From NCBI RefSeq assembly GCF_030409415.1, contig NZ_JAUFPW010000005.1:1-64000 (forward strand): 64,000 nucleotides of DNA. Direction: 5' to 3'. Positions 54,107 through 62,079 of this stretch are shown in pieces. The position numbers were made by a program, and so were the translations under genes. Position 1 is the first letter of the stretch; each line of letters begins with the position of its first letter. The notes below the pieces were generated by a model. That model had not been told where the DNA came from. It did no database searches and saw only the letters and a program-made list of their open reading frames with translations. This stretch comes from Pedobacter aquatilis. GTDB lineage: Bacteria > Bacteroidota > Bacteroidia > Sphingobacteriales > Sphingobacteriaceae.

Positions 54107-54310
54107 CTAAAACATTGCGCCAGGTAATTTACTTAACTCGTGTATGCAGCCAAATGAATTAAATTTTCTTTTATGAATTTTGTTAAAGTGATGCGAAGAT
54201 TCAAAAGAAAATGGTGCTAAAATGAATTTGTAAATGTGTTTTCTTTCAAGTTTTTCAGTTTTATCAGCTTCTGAATTTTGCATTGCTGATTTAGTTTGAT
54301 GATTTTCCAT
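54107..54310 (-). CDS. Small protein, paralogue 2
   Basis: A 67-residue protein encoded 128 bases upstream of paralogue 1 on the same strand. The N-terminal part is charged (SEADKTEKLERKHIYK), the middle has FILAPFSFESSHH, and the C-terminus is HHFNKIHKRKFNSFG then CIHELSKLPGAMF. The C-terminal 28 residues share 12 positions with paralogue 1, including the FG and HE and PG pairs. The paralogy makes both frames more believable than their length alone does. The function is unknown. Confidence 0.6.
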   Translation of the reverse strand: MENHQTKSAMQNSEADKTEKLERKHIYKFILAPFSFESSHHFNKIHKRKFNSFGCIHELSKLPGAMF

Positions 54311-54619
54311 AACGCAAAGATTTAAGTTTTATAAATTTGAGTTTTGCTTAACCTTACACCAAGGGAAATATTGATAAGGTTTTGTTAAGGAACTAAATAA
54401 TATTGGCATTTACTATTTGCCGTTAGCTTATTAAATATAAGTTTTAAATTTGAGTTTTGCAATAGATAACTATTAATTAACCATTGACTGATGTCAACGG
54501 CAAGGACAGACCTAATTGCTAAACCAAATACAATTTAATTCATTGCCGTCTTGCTTCAGCAGACGGACTTCAATTTATTCTTAATTGTTTTCCTCGCTAA
54601 GAACCAGAAACCCTTGTAA

Positions 54620-54718
54620 ATTAAACCTGATTGCAGCGAGCATCCCGATTTTTCATCGGGATAAAGCGTAAAGCAGGACTAACCTTAACAAAAGTTACTG
54701 CTATTGCTTTTCAAAAAA
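54620..54718 (+). repeat. Dispersed modular repeat, copy G
   Basis: It starts TTAAACCTGATTGCAGCGAG, carries the hairpin ATCCCGATTTTTCATCGGGA, then AGCGTAAAGCAGGACT, and ends CTGCTATTGCTTTTCAAAAA. The gap 54311-54799 holds no gene besides this repeat and the terminator at 54749. Confidence 0.7.
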
Positions 54719-54748
54719 ATAAAATTGATTTTCAAAACAGCTTAATAA

Positions 54749-54776
54749 CAAAAAAGTCCCGAATTTCTTCGAGACT
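54749..54776 (-). terminator. Rho-independent terminator of the cysteine desulfurase gene
   Basis: AGTCCCGAA (54755-54763) pairs with TTCGAGACT (54768-54776), with one mismatch. On the minus strand a T run follows. A similar stem follows yajC at 63081-63104. Confidence 0.8.
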
Positions 54777-54799
54777 GTTCCTATCTGGTTAATGATACT

Positions 54800-55948
54800 T
54801 TAGGCTAAGGCATTTTGCTTAACCACCATTTTAACTTTTTCTATTACGTAATCCAGTTCTTCTTTTGTGGTGTATTTACTAAAAGAAAAACGAACAGACG
54901 GACGATTTGGGTCGGCATTGATGCCATTTAATACGTGTGAGCCAATGTTTGAACCTGATGAACAAGCGCTACCACCAGAGGCACAAATGCCATTAATATC
55001 AAGATTAAACAACAACATATCGGCCATATCCATCTCTGGGAAAGATACGTTTAACACCGTATAGAGACTTTTATCGGCATCCGTTTCGCCATTAAAACCA
55101 ATACCAGGAATTTCTGCAATTAGTGCTTCTTTTAAATAATCTTTTAAACCCTGGATATGATTTCTATGCTGCTCCATTTCTGCATAGGCAATTTCTAAAG
55201 CCTTTGCCAAGCCAACAATACCATATACATTTTCGGTACCGCCACGCATATTACGCTCTTGTGCGCCACCGTAAATCATTGGCGGGATTTTAACATTGCT
55301 ATTTACATACAAAAAACCAACGCCTTTCGGACCGTGTAATTTATGTGCTGCACAAACAATAAAATGTGCTTTAAGCTCGCGAACGTTGTGCGGATAATGC
55401 CCCATCGTTTGAACAGTATCTGCATGATAAATTGCATTGTATTTTTCGCAGATATCGCCAACTTTAACCATATCGGTAAGTGTACCCAATTCGTTATTGG
55501 CATGCATTAACGAAACAAAAGTACGCTCGTTATTTTGTAAAAGTTCTTCCAAATGCGCATAGTCCACATTTCCCTTTCCATCAATATTAACAAAGCTTAG
55601 CTTATCAATTTCGCCATTTTTAAGCATGGTATTTAAGGTATGCTCAACTGCGTGATGTTCAATTTTAGATGTTATGGCGTGTTTAATACCATAAGCGGCA
55701 ATACCACAACGAATAGCGGTGTTATCGGCCTCGGTTCCTCCTGAAGTAAAAAACACTTCTGATGGAGATGCGTTTAATAAGCCAGAAACCGTTTTACGAG
55801 CCTTCTCAACCAACGTACGTACCTCGCGACCAAGTGCATGAATGGCAGATGGATTACCAAAGTAATTCTCCATCACGTTGCTCATTTCGGCAATTACTTC
55901 TTTATCTAAAGGCGTGGTAGCCGCATTATCTAAATAAACTCTCTTCAT
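54800..55948 (-). CDS. Cysteine desulfurase (IscS/NifS-type)
   Basis: A 382-residue PLP enzyme that takes sulfur from cysteine for Fe-S clusters or thio-modifications. The N-terminal MKRVYLDNAATTPLD, SGGTEADNTAIR, HADTVQTMGH, the PLP lysine in CAAHKLHGPKG and the active-site cysteine in CASGGSACSSGSNIGSHVL (exposed loop, group I) are present. No iscU, iscA or sufB gene is nearby. It lies 3 bases after glmM on the same strand and is therefore co-transcribed. Confidence 0.94.
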   Translation of the reverse strand: MKRVYLDNAATTPLDKEVIAEMSNVMENYFGNPSAIHALGREVRTLVEKARKTVSGLLNASPSEVFFTSGGTEADNTAIRCGIAAYGIKHAITSKIEHHAVEHTLNTMLKNGEIDKLSFVNIDGKGNVDYAHLEELLQNNERTFVSLMHANNELGTLTDMVKVGDICEKYNAIYHADTVQTMGHYPHNVRELKAHFIVCAAHKLHGPKGVGFLYVNSNVKIPPMIYGGAQERNMRGGTENVYGIVGLAKALEIAYAEMEQHRNHIQGLKDYLKEALIAEIPGIGFNGETDADKSLYTVLNVSFPEMDMADMLLFNLDINGICASGGSACSSGSNIGSHVLNGINADPNRPSVRFSFSKYTTKEELDYVIEKVKMVVKQNALA

Positions 55949-55951
55949 TTA

Positions 55952-57340
55952 TTAGTTTAATTTAAGGATTTCCTTAATGTCGGAAATAATTTTGTTCGCC
56001 AAATTCTCTGCAACAGTTTCATTTTCAGCTTCGCTGTAAATACGAATAATTGGCTCAGTATTAGAACGGCGCAAATGCACCCATGTTTTATCGAATTCGA
56101 TTTTTAAACCATCAATTGTACTGTAAGGTTGGTTTTTGTATTTCTCCTCGACCTGCTTTAACAATTTATCGATATTCATTTCTGGTGTTAGCGTAATCTT
56201 GTTTTTCGAAATAAAGTACTGCGGATAACTGCTTCTTAAAAGCGAAATAGATTTACCAAACTTAGCCAAATGTGTTAAAAACAAAGCGATTCCAACTAAG
56301 GCATCTCTACCATAGTGTGATTCAGGATAGATGATTCCACCGTTTCCTTCACCACCAATAATGGCATTGGTTTCTTTCATTTTGTTAACCACATTAACCT
56401 CACCTACTGCCGAAGCATTGTATTCAGAACCTGCCTTTTCAGTAACATCGCGTAAAGCACGGGTAGATGAAAGGTTAGAAACCGTATTACCAGGTGTGTT
56501 TTGCAAAACAAAATCCGCTACGGCAACCAATGTATATTCTTCGCCAAACATGCTACCATCTTCATTTACGAAACATAAACGGTCAACATCCGGGTCAACC
56601 ACGATACCTAAATCGGCATTTTGTTTTTGAACTTCTTTTGATATTTCCGTTAAATTTTCAGGTAGCGGTTCAGGATTGTGTGGGAAATGACCATCTGGTT
56701 CACAGTATAATTCTGTAACCCTGGTTACGCCCAAAGCCTTTAACAAAGCCGGAATAAAAATACCTCCAGTTGAGTTAACACAATCTATAACAACTTTAAA
56801 ATCTGCTTTTTTAATAGCTTCAACATCAACCAAAGGCAAAGCCAAAACTTTGTCGATGTGTTTTTGCAGGTAGGTATCGTTTTTAATTACTTTGCCCAAC
56901 TTATCAACTTCAGCAAATTCAAAAGCTGCACTTTCAGCTAAATCAAGAACTTCTTTACCATCTAAATCGCTGATAAACTCACCCTTAGCATTTAATAATT
57001 TTAATGCATTCCATTGTTTTGGATTATGACTTGCCGTTAAAATAATACCACCTCCTGCATTTTCATCAGGTACGGCAACTTCAACCGTTGGCGTAGTTGA
57101 TAAACCTAAATCTATCACTTCAATGCCTAAACCTTGCAGAGTTCCGATAACCAAATTGTTAACCATTTCGCCCGAAATACGAGCATCGCGACCTAAAACA
57201 ATTCTTTTATTACCCGTTTTTTGAACAACCCAGCTACCAAAAGCCGCTGTAAATTTTACTATATCTATTGGAGTTAAGCCATTTCCAGCTTGCCCGCCAA
57301 TAGTTCCTCTTATTCCTGAAATCGATTTTATTAAAGTCAC
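55952..57340 (-). CDS. glmM: Phosphoglucosamine mutase GlmM-like
   Basis: A 462-residue alpha-D-phosphohexomutase, most likely GlmM, which converts glucosamine-6-phosphate to the 1-phosphate for peptidoglycan and LPS. The phosphoserine is Ser104 in TASHNPKQWN; the metal-binding loop is DPDVDRLCF; the sugar loop is GGEGNGGIIYP; the phosphate-binding loop is RRSNTEPIIRIYSEA. KSISGIRGTIGG begins the protein. The start is GTG at 57340, with a promoter element 23 bases upstream. PgmM-type specificity cannot be excluded from the sequence alone. Confidence 0.92.
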   Translation of the reverse strand: MTLIKSISGIRGTIGGQAGNGLTPIDIVKFTAAFGSWVVQKTGNKRIVLGRDARISGEMVNNLVIGTLQGLGIEVIDLGLSTTPTVEVAVPDENAGGGIILTASHNPKQWNALKLLNAKGEFISDLDGKEVLDLAESAAFEFAEVDKLGKVIKNDTYLQKHIDKVLALPLVDVEAIKKADFKVVIDCVNSTGGIFIPALLKALGVTRVTELYCEPDGHFPHNPEPLPENLTEISKEVQKQNADLGIVVDPDVDRLCFVNEDGSMFGEEYTLVAVADFVLQNTPGNTVSNLSSTRALRDVTEKAGSEYNASAVGEVNVVNKMKETNAIIGGEGNGGIIYPESHYGRDALVGIALFLTHLAKFGKSISLLRSSYPQYFISKNKITLTPEMNIDKLLKQVEEKYKNQPYSTIDGLKIEFDKTWVHLRRSNTEPIIRIYSEAENETVAENLANKIISDIKEILKLN

Positions 57341-57362
57341 TTACTAAATTTTATATTGATTT

Positions 57363-57370
57363 CAAAAATA
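57363..57370 (-). promoter_or_regulatory. -7 promoter element of glmM
   Basis: Plus-strand CAAAAATA is TATTTTTG on the minus strand, fitting TAnnTTTG, 23 bases before the GTG at 57340. Confidence 0.55.
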
Positions 57371-57496
57371 CGAAAAAAAACAAGATTGCGGGGAATTTAG
57401 AGCGATTAGCTAACTTAATTTACATTGTTTTTATATCTATTTATACGATATATTTAGTAGAAATATCTTATCAATCGTTTGTTATAAATGGTTTTT

Positions 57497-57606
57497 AGAA
57501 AAGCAATTACAGTAAATTTTCGGTTAACACAGCCCCGCCCCCGTTTCAAGTCCGCGTCTCGTTCCTCGCCTTGCGGGCTTTCTCACTTTGGTCGGGCTTA
57601 GGTGGA
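57497..57606 (-). repeat. Dispersed modular repeat, copy H
   Basis: In minus-strand sense it runs from CCTAAGCCCGACC through GACTTGAAACGGGGGCGGGGC to TGTAATTGCTTTTC. The cargo AGCCCGCAAGGCGAGGAACG is G/C-rich. The gap 57341-58166 also has TTCGACAGGCTCAGACTGAC at 57883-57902. The open frame at 57669-57950 is made of such sequence and is not considered a gene. Confidence 0.7.
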
Positions 57607-57882
57607 CAAAGTAGTGGTACTTTTGAGCTGAGCATGACGCAAGACACTGACAATACTGATAAAATATTTTGCTTTACCGCCCAACTAAGCCAAAGCAATA
57701 CATCTTCGTTCTACTTAAATCCGGCCTAACAAATTTTTCGGCAAACACAGTCAAAGCCTTTGAACATACTTTAATAGAAAAATTTTCAGCCGGTGTTTTT
57801 TGTTTCTTTTTGACATCAAAAAGAAAAAAGCCCGTCCGGCCAGGACAAAAAATGAGATTCTTTACGCATAATAAAAATAGTT

Positions 57883-57902
57883 TTCGACAGGCTCAGACTG
57901 AC
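57883..57902. repeat. TTCGACAGGCTCAGACTGAC module
   Basis: Identical to 50232-50251 and close to the modules at 3178-3196 and 37690-37709, where it sits inside modular repeat copies. Here and at 50232 it stands alone. Confidence 0.7.
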
Positions 57903-58129
57903 AGTATTTTAAGACATTTTGCTTTAAGATTCCCGCATACGCTAGAATGACGGCGAACTTTTAATAAAAAAGTGTGGGTACACGCACCTTAGCGACTTAT
58001 AATCTAGACTACTAAGTTGGTTTCAATACACCCAAATATACAATCACAACAACATCCCATCAATTAATCTAATTTTGCAATATTGTTGCATAAAAGCAAT
58101 GAACCACTTCTCATGCTAAGCTAAAATCT

Positions 58130-58137
58130 TATATTTG
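58130..58137 (+). promoter_or_regulatory. -7 promoter element of the methyltransferase-PAP2-ZIP operon
   Basis: TATATTTG is a perfect TAnnTTTG, ending 29 bases before the ATG at 58167. Confidence 0.62.
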
Positions 58138-58166
58138 CATCTTTTTAAAATACAAAACGGCTTTTT

Positions 58167-58898
58167 ATGCAGCGCAAATGGTTTCAATATTGGTTTAATT
58201 CGCCATATTATCATATTCTTTATCAACAAAGAAACGATGCAGAAGCCGAATTTTTCATTGATAAATTAACAGATTTTTTAAAGCCCGCAACAGAAGCTAA
58301 AATGCTTGATATTGCTTGCGGAAAAGGAAGACATTCAATTTACTTGAACAAAAAAGGATTTGATGTTACCGGAATCGATTTATCAGAGCAAAGTATAAAG
58401 TACGCCAGGCAATTTGAAAACAATAAGTTGCATTTTTTGGTGCACGATATGCGCCGCTTATTTTACATTAACTATTTTGATATTGCATTAAATCTGTTCA
58501 CCAGTTTCGGTTATTTTGATACTGAAAAAGACCATGTTAATGCACTAAAAACCTTCAGAAAATGTTTAAAAACTGATGGTAAACTGGTTTTAGATTACTT
58601 CAATACTGAAAAAATTGTTAGAAATCTAAATTCATGCGAAGTTAAGTCACTCGATGGCATTACCTTTAACATTACTAAAAATGTGGTTGATGGAAAAATC
58701 ATCAAGAAAATAAATTTCGAAGACGAAGGAAAAATTTACAATTTCGAGGAACGTGTGCAGGCCTTCAGTTTCCAGGATTTTGAACGAATGCTTACTAAAG
58801 CCGGAATGGTAATCGAGCAGACTTTTGGAAGTTATGCCTTGGAGCATTTTGATGAATGTACATCTGACAGGCTTATTTTAATCTGCAAAAAAGCATGA
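58167..58898 (+). CDS. Class I SAM-dependent methyltransferase
   Basis: A 243-residue methyltransferase. The SAM-binding motif I is MLDIACGKGRHSIYLNKKGF (about residues 48-67) followed by VTGIDLSEQS; motif post-I and II follow (LHFLVHDMRRLFYINYFDIA; DGKLVLDYFNTE). The substrate is unknown; the sequence type resembles UbiE/Methyltransf_25 domain proteins. Its stop overlaps the next start by 4 bases (ATGA), so it is translated with the PAP2 gene. Confidence 0.88.
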   Translation: MQRKWFQYWFNSPYYHILYQQRNDAEAEFFIDKLTDFLKPATEAKMLDIACGKGRHSIYLNKKGFDVTGIDLSEQSIKYARQFENNKLHFLVHDMRRLFYINYFDIALNLFTSFGYFDTEKDHVNALKTFRKCLKTDGKLVLDYFNTEKIVRNLNSCEVKSLDGITFNITKNVVDGKIIKKINFEDEGKIYNFEERVQAFSFQDFERMLTKAGMVIEQTFGSYALEHFDECTSDRLILICKKA

Positions 58899-59458
58899 TA
58901 GAAAGCATACAGCAATTTGATGTAGAATTATTTTTGAAAATCCACCGCGGACTTTCAAACGGCTTTTTCGATTGGCTGATGCCTTTAATGCGGAACCGTT
59001 TTTTTTGGTCGCCGCTTTACCTTTTTATTATAATCTTCTGTATAAAACAATATAAAAAGCAAGGCTATTACATTATCACCATGTTGCTTTTTACCTTCGC
59101 CATGGGCGATTTAATTGCATCCAGAGTAATAAAACCTTTGGTTTCTAGAGTCCGCCCTTGTAATGATTTTAGCCTTTCGAATGAGATTATCCATCGTGTG
59201 CCTTGTGGCAGTGGCTTAAGTTTTCCATCGGCTCATGCAACCAATCATTTTGCAATTGCTGTGTTTTTAATTTTCGTATTTTACAATAGATGGAAACCTA
59301 TTTTACCAATTGGCATTTTTTGGGCTGCAATTATCAGCTTTGCTCAAGTATACGTTGGCGTTCATTATCCTGTTGATGTAACTACAGGTGCAATACTTGG
59401 AACGTTAATCGGTTTTATCTGTTCAAGAATTTTTAAGAAACTACAACCTGATTTTTAA
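58895..59458 (+). CDS. PAP2 family membrane phosphatase
   Basis: A 187-residue integral membrane acid phosphatase. The three PAP2 motifs are KPLVSRVRP (C1), SFPSAHATNH (C2, His) and YVGVHYPVDVTTG (C3, His and Asp), separated by five or six membrane helices. Members dephosphorylate undecaprenyl pyrophosphate, phosphatidylglycerol phosphate or other lipid phosphates; the substrate here is open. It overlaps the methyltransferase gene by 4 bases and lies 3 bases before the ZIP gene. Confidence 0.92.
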   Translation: MIESIQQFDVELFLKIHRGLSNGFFDWLMPLMRNRFFWSPLYLFIIIFCIKQYKKQGYYIITMLLFTFAMGDLIASRVIKPLVSRVRPCNDFSLSNEIIHRVPCGSGLSFPSAHATNHFAIAVFLIFVFYNRWKPILPIGIFWAAIISFAQVYVGVHYPVDVTTGAILGTLIGFICSRIFKKLQPDF

Positions 59459-59461
59459 GCT

Positions 59462-60181
59462 ATGGAAATTTGGAAATTCGCCGTGCTTTTTTTCTGTGCT
59501 TTATTAGGAGGCTCGTCTATCTTTTTGGTTAAAAGCGATAAATCTAAATTATTAAGGCTGATTTTATCCTTTAGTGGCGCTTATCTTTTTGGTATTACTG
59601 TTTTACACCTAATTCCAGATGCTTACAGCGGCCCCGATAAATGGCAGATTGGTATATTTATCCTGATTGGTTTTTTACTTCAGATATTTCTTGAGCAATT
59701 CTCTGAGGGTGTTGAACATGGACATATTCATAAACACCATGATGGTCATGTTTTTCCCTTTGGGATTATGATAAGTTTATGTTTGCACGCATTTTTAGAG
59801 GGAATGCCGCTTGCAAAGGATCAGCATAACGAACTAATCTTTGGAATATCTCTACATCACATTCCAGCGGCATTTGCCTTAGCCAGTATTTTAATGCAAA
59901 ATCATTTCAAAAAAGGCAGCATTATGCTTTATCTATTGATTTTTGCAGCGATGGCACCTTTAGGTTTTTATGTTAGCGTGGGTTTAAGCAATGGTACCAT
60001 TGGTGGTATTGATGCTTACTTCAACAAAATAATGGGCATAGTTATTGGCATTTTCTTACATATCTCTACAACCATTTTATTTGAATCAAGCGCCGACCAT
60101 AAAATTAATACACGTAAAATGATTGCGGTTTTATTGGGAATTGGCGTTTCACTTGTTGGTTTTTTCGCCGGAGGGCATTAG
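59462..60181 (+). CDS. ZIP family metal transporter
   Basis: A 239-residue ZIP transporter with seven or eight helices. The His-rich loop HGHIHKHHDGHVFP (about 87-100) lies between helices 3 and 4, and the metal-site helices are CLHAFLEGMPL (His, Glu) and SLHHIPAAFALASIL (His-His). ZIP proteins import zinc, iron or manganese into the cytoplasm. It is the last gene of the operon with the methyltransferase and PAP2 genes. Confidence 0.92.
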   Translation: MEIWKFAVLFFCALLGGSSIFLVKSDKSKLLRLILSFSGAYLFGITVLHLIPDAYSGPDKWQIGIFILIGFLLQIFLEQFSEGVEHGHIHKHHDGHVFPFGIMISLCLHAFLEGMPLAKDQHNELIFGISLHHIPAAFALASILMQNHFKKGSIMLYLLIFAAMAPLGFYVSVGLSNGTIGGIDAYFNKIMGIVIGIFLHISTTILFESSADHKINTRKMIAVLLGIGVSLVGFFAGGH

Positions 60182-60211
60182 AACTTAAAGTATAAAGCAG
60201 GTTTAAATCCT

Positions 60212-60358
60212 CTACTTCTTTTCTTTCTTTTTCCCATATCCCCATGGACAGTGCTTGCACTTATTTTTACAACAATAACCACGTTTTAAGTGATAGGCTT
60301 CGGTAAAAACCATAAAGCCATCTTCATTAAAATAAAAATCTTCGCCTTCTTTCATCAT
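60212..60358 (-). CDS. DUF5522 family Cys-rich small protein
   Basis: A 48-residue protein found by reading the minus strand; it is short enough to be missed by ORF callers. Translation gives MMKEGEDFYFNEDGFMVFTE, then AYHLKRGYCCKNKCKHCPWG and YGKKKEKK. The pattern HLKRGYCC..xCxHCPxGY is that of the DUF5522 family, which I recall from many Bacteroidota and Proteobacteria. The four cysteines (CC, C, C) and His may bind a metal. The start is the ATG at 60358 (or 60355). It is convergent with the ZIP gene (30 bases between the stops). The function is unknown. Confidence 0.85.
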   Translation of the reverse strand: MMKEGEDFYFNEDGFMVFTEAYHLKRGYCCKNKCKHCPWGYGKKKEKK

Positions 60359-60440
60359 TAATTATTGAATGAGTGAATTTTAAATAATAGAATGATCGGC
60401 AAATTCAATCAATCTCTCATTCAAAATTCAATTATTTCTA

Positions 60441-61382
60441 TCAGTTGAGTATTTTAACCACCAAGCTATCCTTAAAGTATTCTTTCAATTGTTTTCCATC
60501 GCCATGCAAAGTCCAAACTTGTATTGGTTTTACTTTTTCTATAGTTTCTAATATGGCTTTCCAATCGGCATGGTCAGAAATGAACAATGAAATTCCATTT
60601 TTCTGTTGCAAATTATTCCAGCCCGAAGCAAATGCCCGAACAACATTTATCGCTTTATGATAACTATGAAAAACCATAGGCGGAACAATATAAACCTGAT
60701 GTTCAAGGTTGTTCTTCATTACCTTTCTATCGTACATTTTGTAGTTACCCAGTTTTATTCCATAATCTTCGTAAATTTTTACAAAAGGCATAATACTATG
60801 GTGTACCATTACATTTCTTGTTGGACAGTGCTCATTTAACAACTGAATAATCCGCTGACTTTTACCCAAGGCATAAGCACCCAACATGATATTTGCATTG
60901 GTTTCATTCAATTTTTTTATTTCTTCAATTGGCGATGGATGTTTAGTATCCGGATTAGCAAAAGTGCTTTCCGTTATTAAAACATCAGCTTCTACAAATT
61001 CAAAAGGCTCGCAAGTAGTATCTGGTTCTATTTTATAATCGCCGGTATAAAGATATTTTACACCATTATACTCTATTAAAATCTGTGCTGAGCCCAACAT
61101 ATGCCCAGCAGAATAAAAGGTTATCGCTACATCTTTAATCTTGAAAGTTTCATGATAAGCTTTTACATGAAAATCGACCGCAGCAAATTTGCGATACCGA
61201 TGTTCCATAAAAGTTTTTGTTGGATCTGTGCAAAACACATTTTGACTACCTCCTATTGCGTGGTCGCCATGAGCGTGAGAAACTACAGCATTATGAACAG
61301 TTTGTTGGGGATCTAAATAAAAATCGCCATAAACACAGTATAATCCTGCTGGGGTTATTGTAATAAAATCTTCTAAAATCAT
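60441..61382 (-). CDS. MBL-fold exonuclease (ligase-associated type)
   Basis: A 313-residue protein of the metallo-beta-lactamase nuclease type related to the ligase-associated exonucleases and CPSF/Artemis enzymes. Motifs: SHAHGDH (HxHxDH), SAGHMLGSAQIL (His), YLYTGDYKIEP (Asp), TESTFANP, and FISDHADW with the last catalytic His. It lacks the full beta-CASP domain of RNase J. In other genomes such genes are associated with an ATP-dependent DNA ligase and a helicase, which are not in the window. It probably trims DNA ends in repair. Confidence 0.88.
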   Translation of the reverse strand: MILEDFITITPAGLYCVYGDFYLDPQQTVHNAVVSHAHGDHAIGGSQNVFCTDPTKTFMEHRYRKFAAVDFHVKAYHETFKIKDVAITFYSAGHMLGSAQILIEYNGVKYLYTGDYKIEPDTTCEPFEFVEADVLITESTFANPDTKHPSPIEEIKKLNETNANIMLGAYALGKSQRIIQLLNEHCPTRNVMVHHSIMPFVKIYEDYGIKLGNYKMYDRKVMKNNLEHQVYIVPPMVFHSYHKAINVVRAFASGWNNLQQKNGISLFISDHADWKAILETIEKVKPIQVWTLHGDGKQLKEYFKDSLVVKILN

Positions 61383-61473
61383 GAATAGGATTTAAGGATG
61401 ATACAGGATTTTAAATTATTAAAGTAAGCTATAGATCAACAGATTAAAGTTTGAAATACATTTATTTCAAAAA

Positions 61474-62079
61474 TCACTTCTGATTTGATGCGATAGCTAA
61501 AAACTTTTTATGTAAAACTAAAACCTGTTCGATAATTGAAGTTTTTTCATCGTTAACAATAAAATGGTTTGCCATTTTAGATTTTTCTTCATCGCTTAGC
61601 TGCTTATTCATTCTAGCCTTAACTTGCTCAGCAGTCACATTATCGCGTTCTATAACTCTTTTAAGTTTAGTTTCAAAAGGCGCTGTAACCAAAATTGTTG
61701 TATCAGCCATTTTGTAAGAACCACTTTCGAACAATAATGCAGCTTCTTTTAATGTATATGGAACATTGGAATCAATTTTTGCTTCCCAAACATCAAAAGC
61801 CCGAAATACAGCAGGATGAACCAATGCATTTAATTTTGACAATTCTATTTCATTATTAAAAACAATGCCTGCAATATGTTTATTATCCAGTTTTCCATCA
61901 TCAAAATAGCTTTCGTTACCGAAGGCTTTTTTTATACCATCAATAAGTACATTATCGGTAACCATTATTTCTTTTGCAACAGTATCAGCATAAAAGACTG
62001 GAATACCTAAAACTTCAAACACTTTACAAACAGTAGTTTTACCACTGCCAATACCACCTGTTATACCAACTTTATACAT
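61474..62079 (-). CDS. coaE: Dephospho-CoA kinase
   Basis: A 201-residue P-loop kinase that completes coenzyme A synthesis. Walker A is GITGGIGSGKTTVCKVF (about residues 5-21), followed by YADTVAKEIM, the substrate lid VHPAVFRAF and ILVTAPFETKLKRVIERD. It overlaps the YbbR gene by one base. The order DUF1573, yajC, ybbR, coaE is conserved in Bacteroidota. Confidence 0.95.
   Translation of the reverse strand: MYKVGITGGIGSGKTTVCKVFEVLGIPVFYADTVAKEIMVTDNVLIDGIKKAFGNESYFDDGKLDNKHIAGIVFNNEIELSKLNALVHPAVFRAFDVWEAKIDSNVPYTLKEAALLFESGSYKMADTTILVTAPFETKLKRVIERDNVTAEQVKARMNKQLSDEEKSKMANHFIVNDEKTSIIEQVLVLHKKFLAIASNQK

Noticed and set aside
57669..57950. 93-codon frame upstream of the methyltransferase gene
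   Set aside because: It covers the CTCAGACTGAC repeat and other gap sequence, lacks a start context and has no family pattern.
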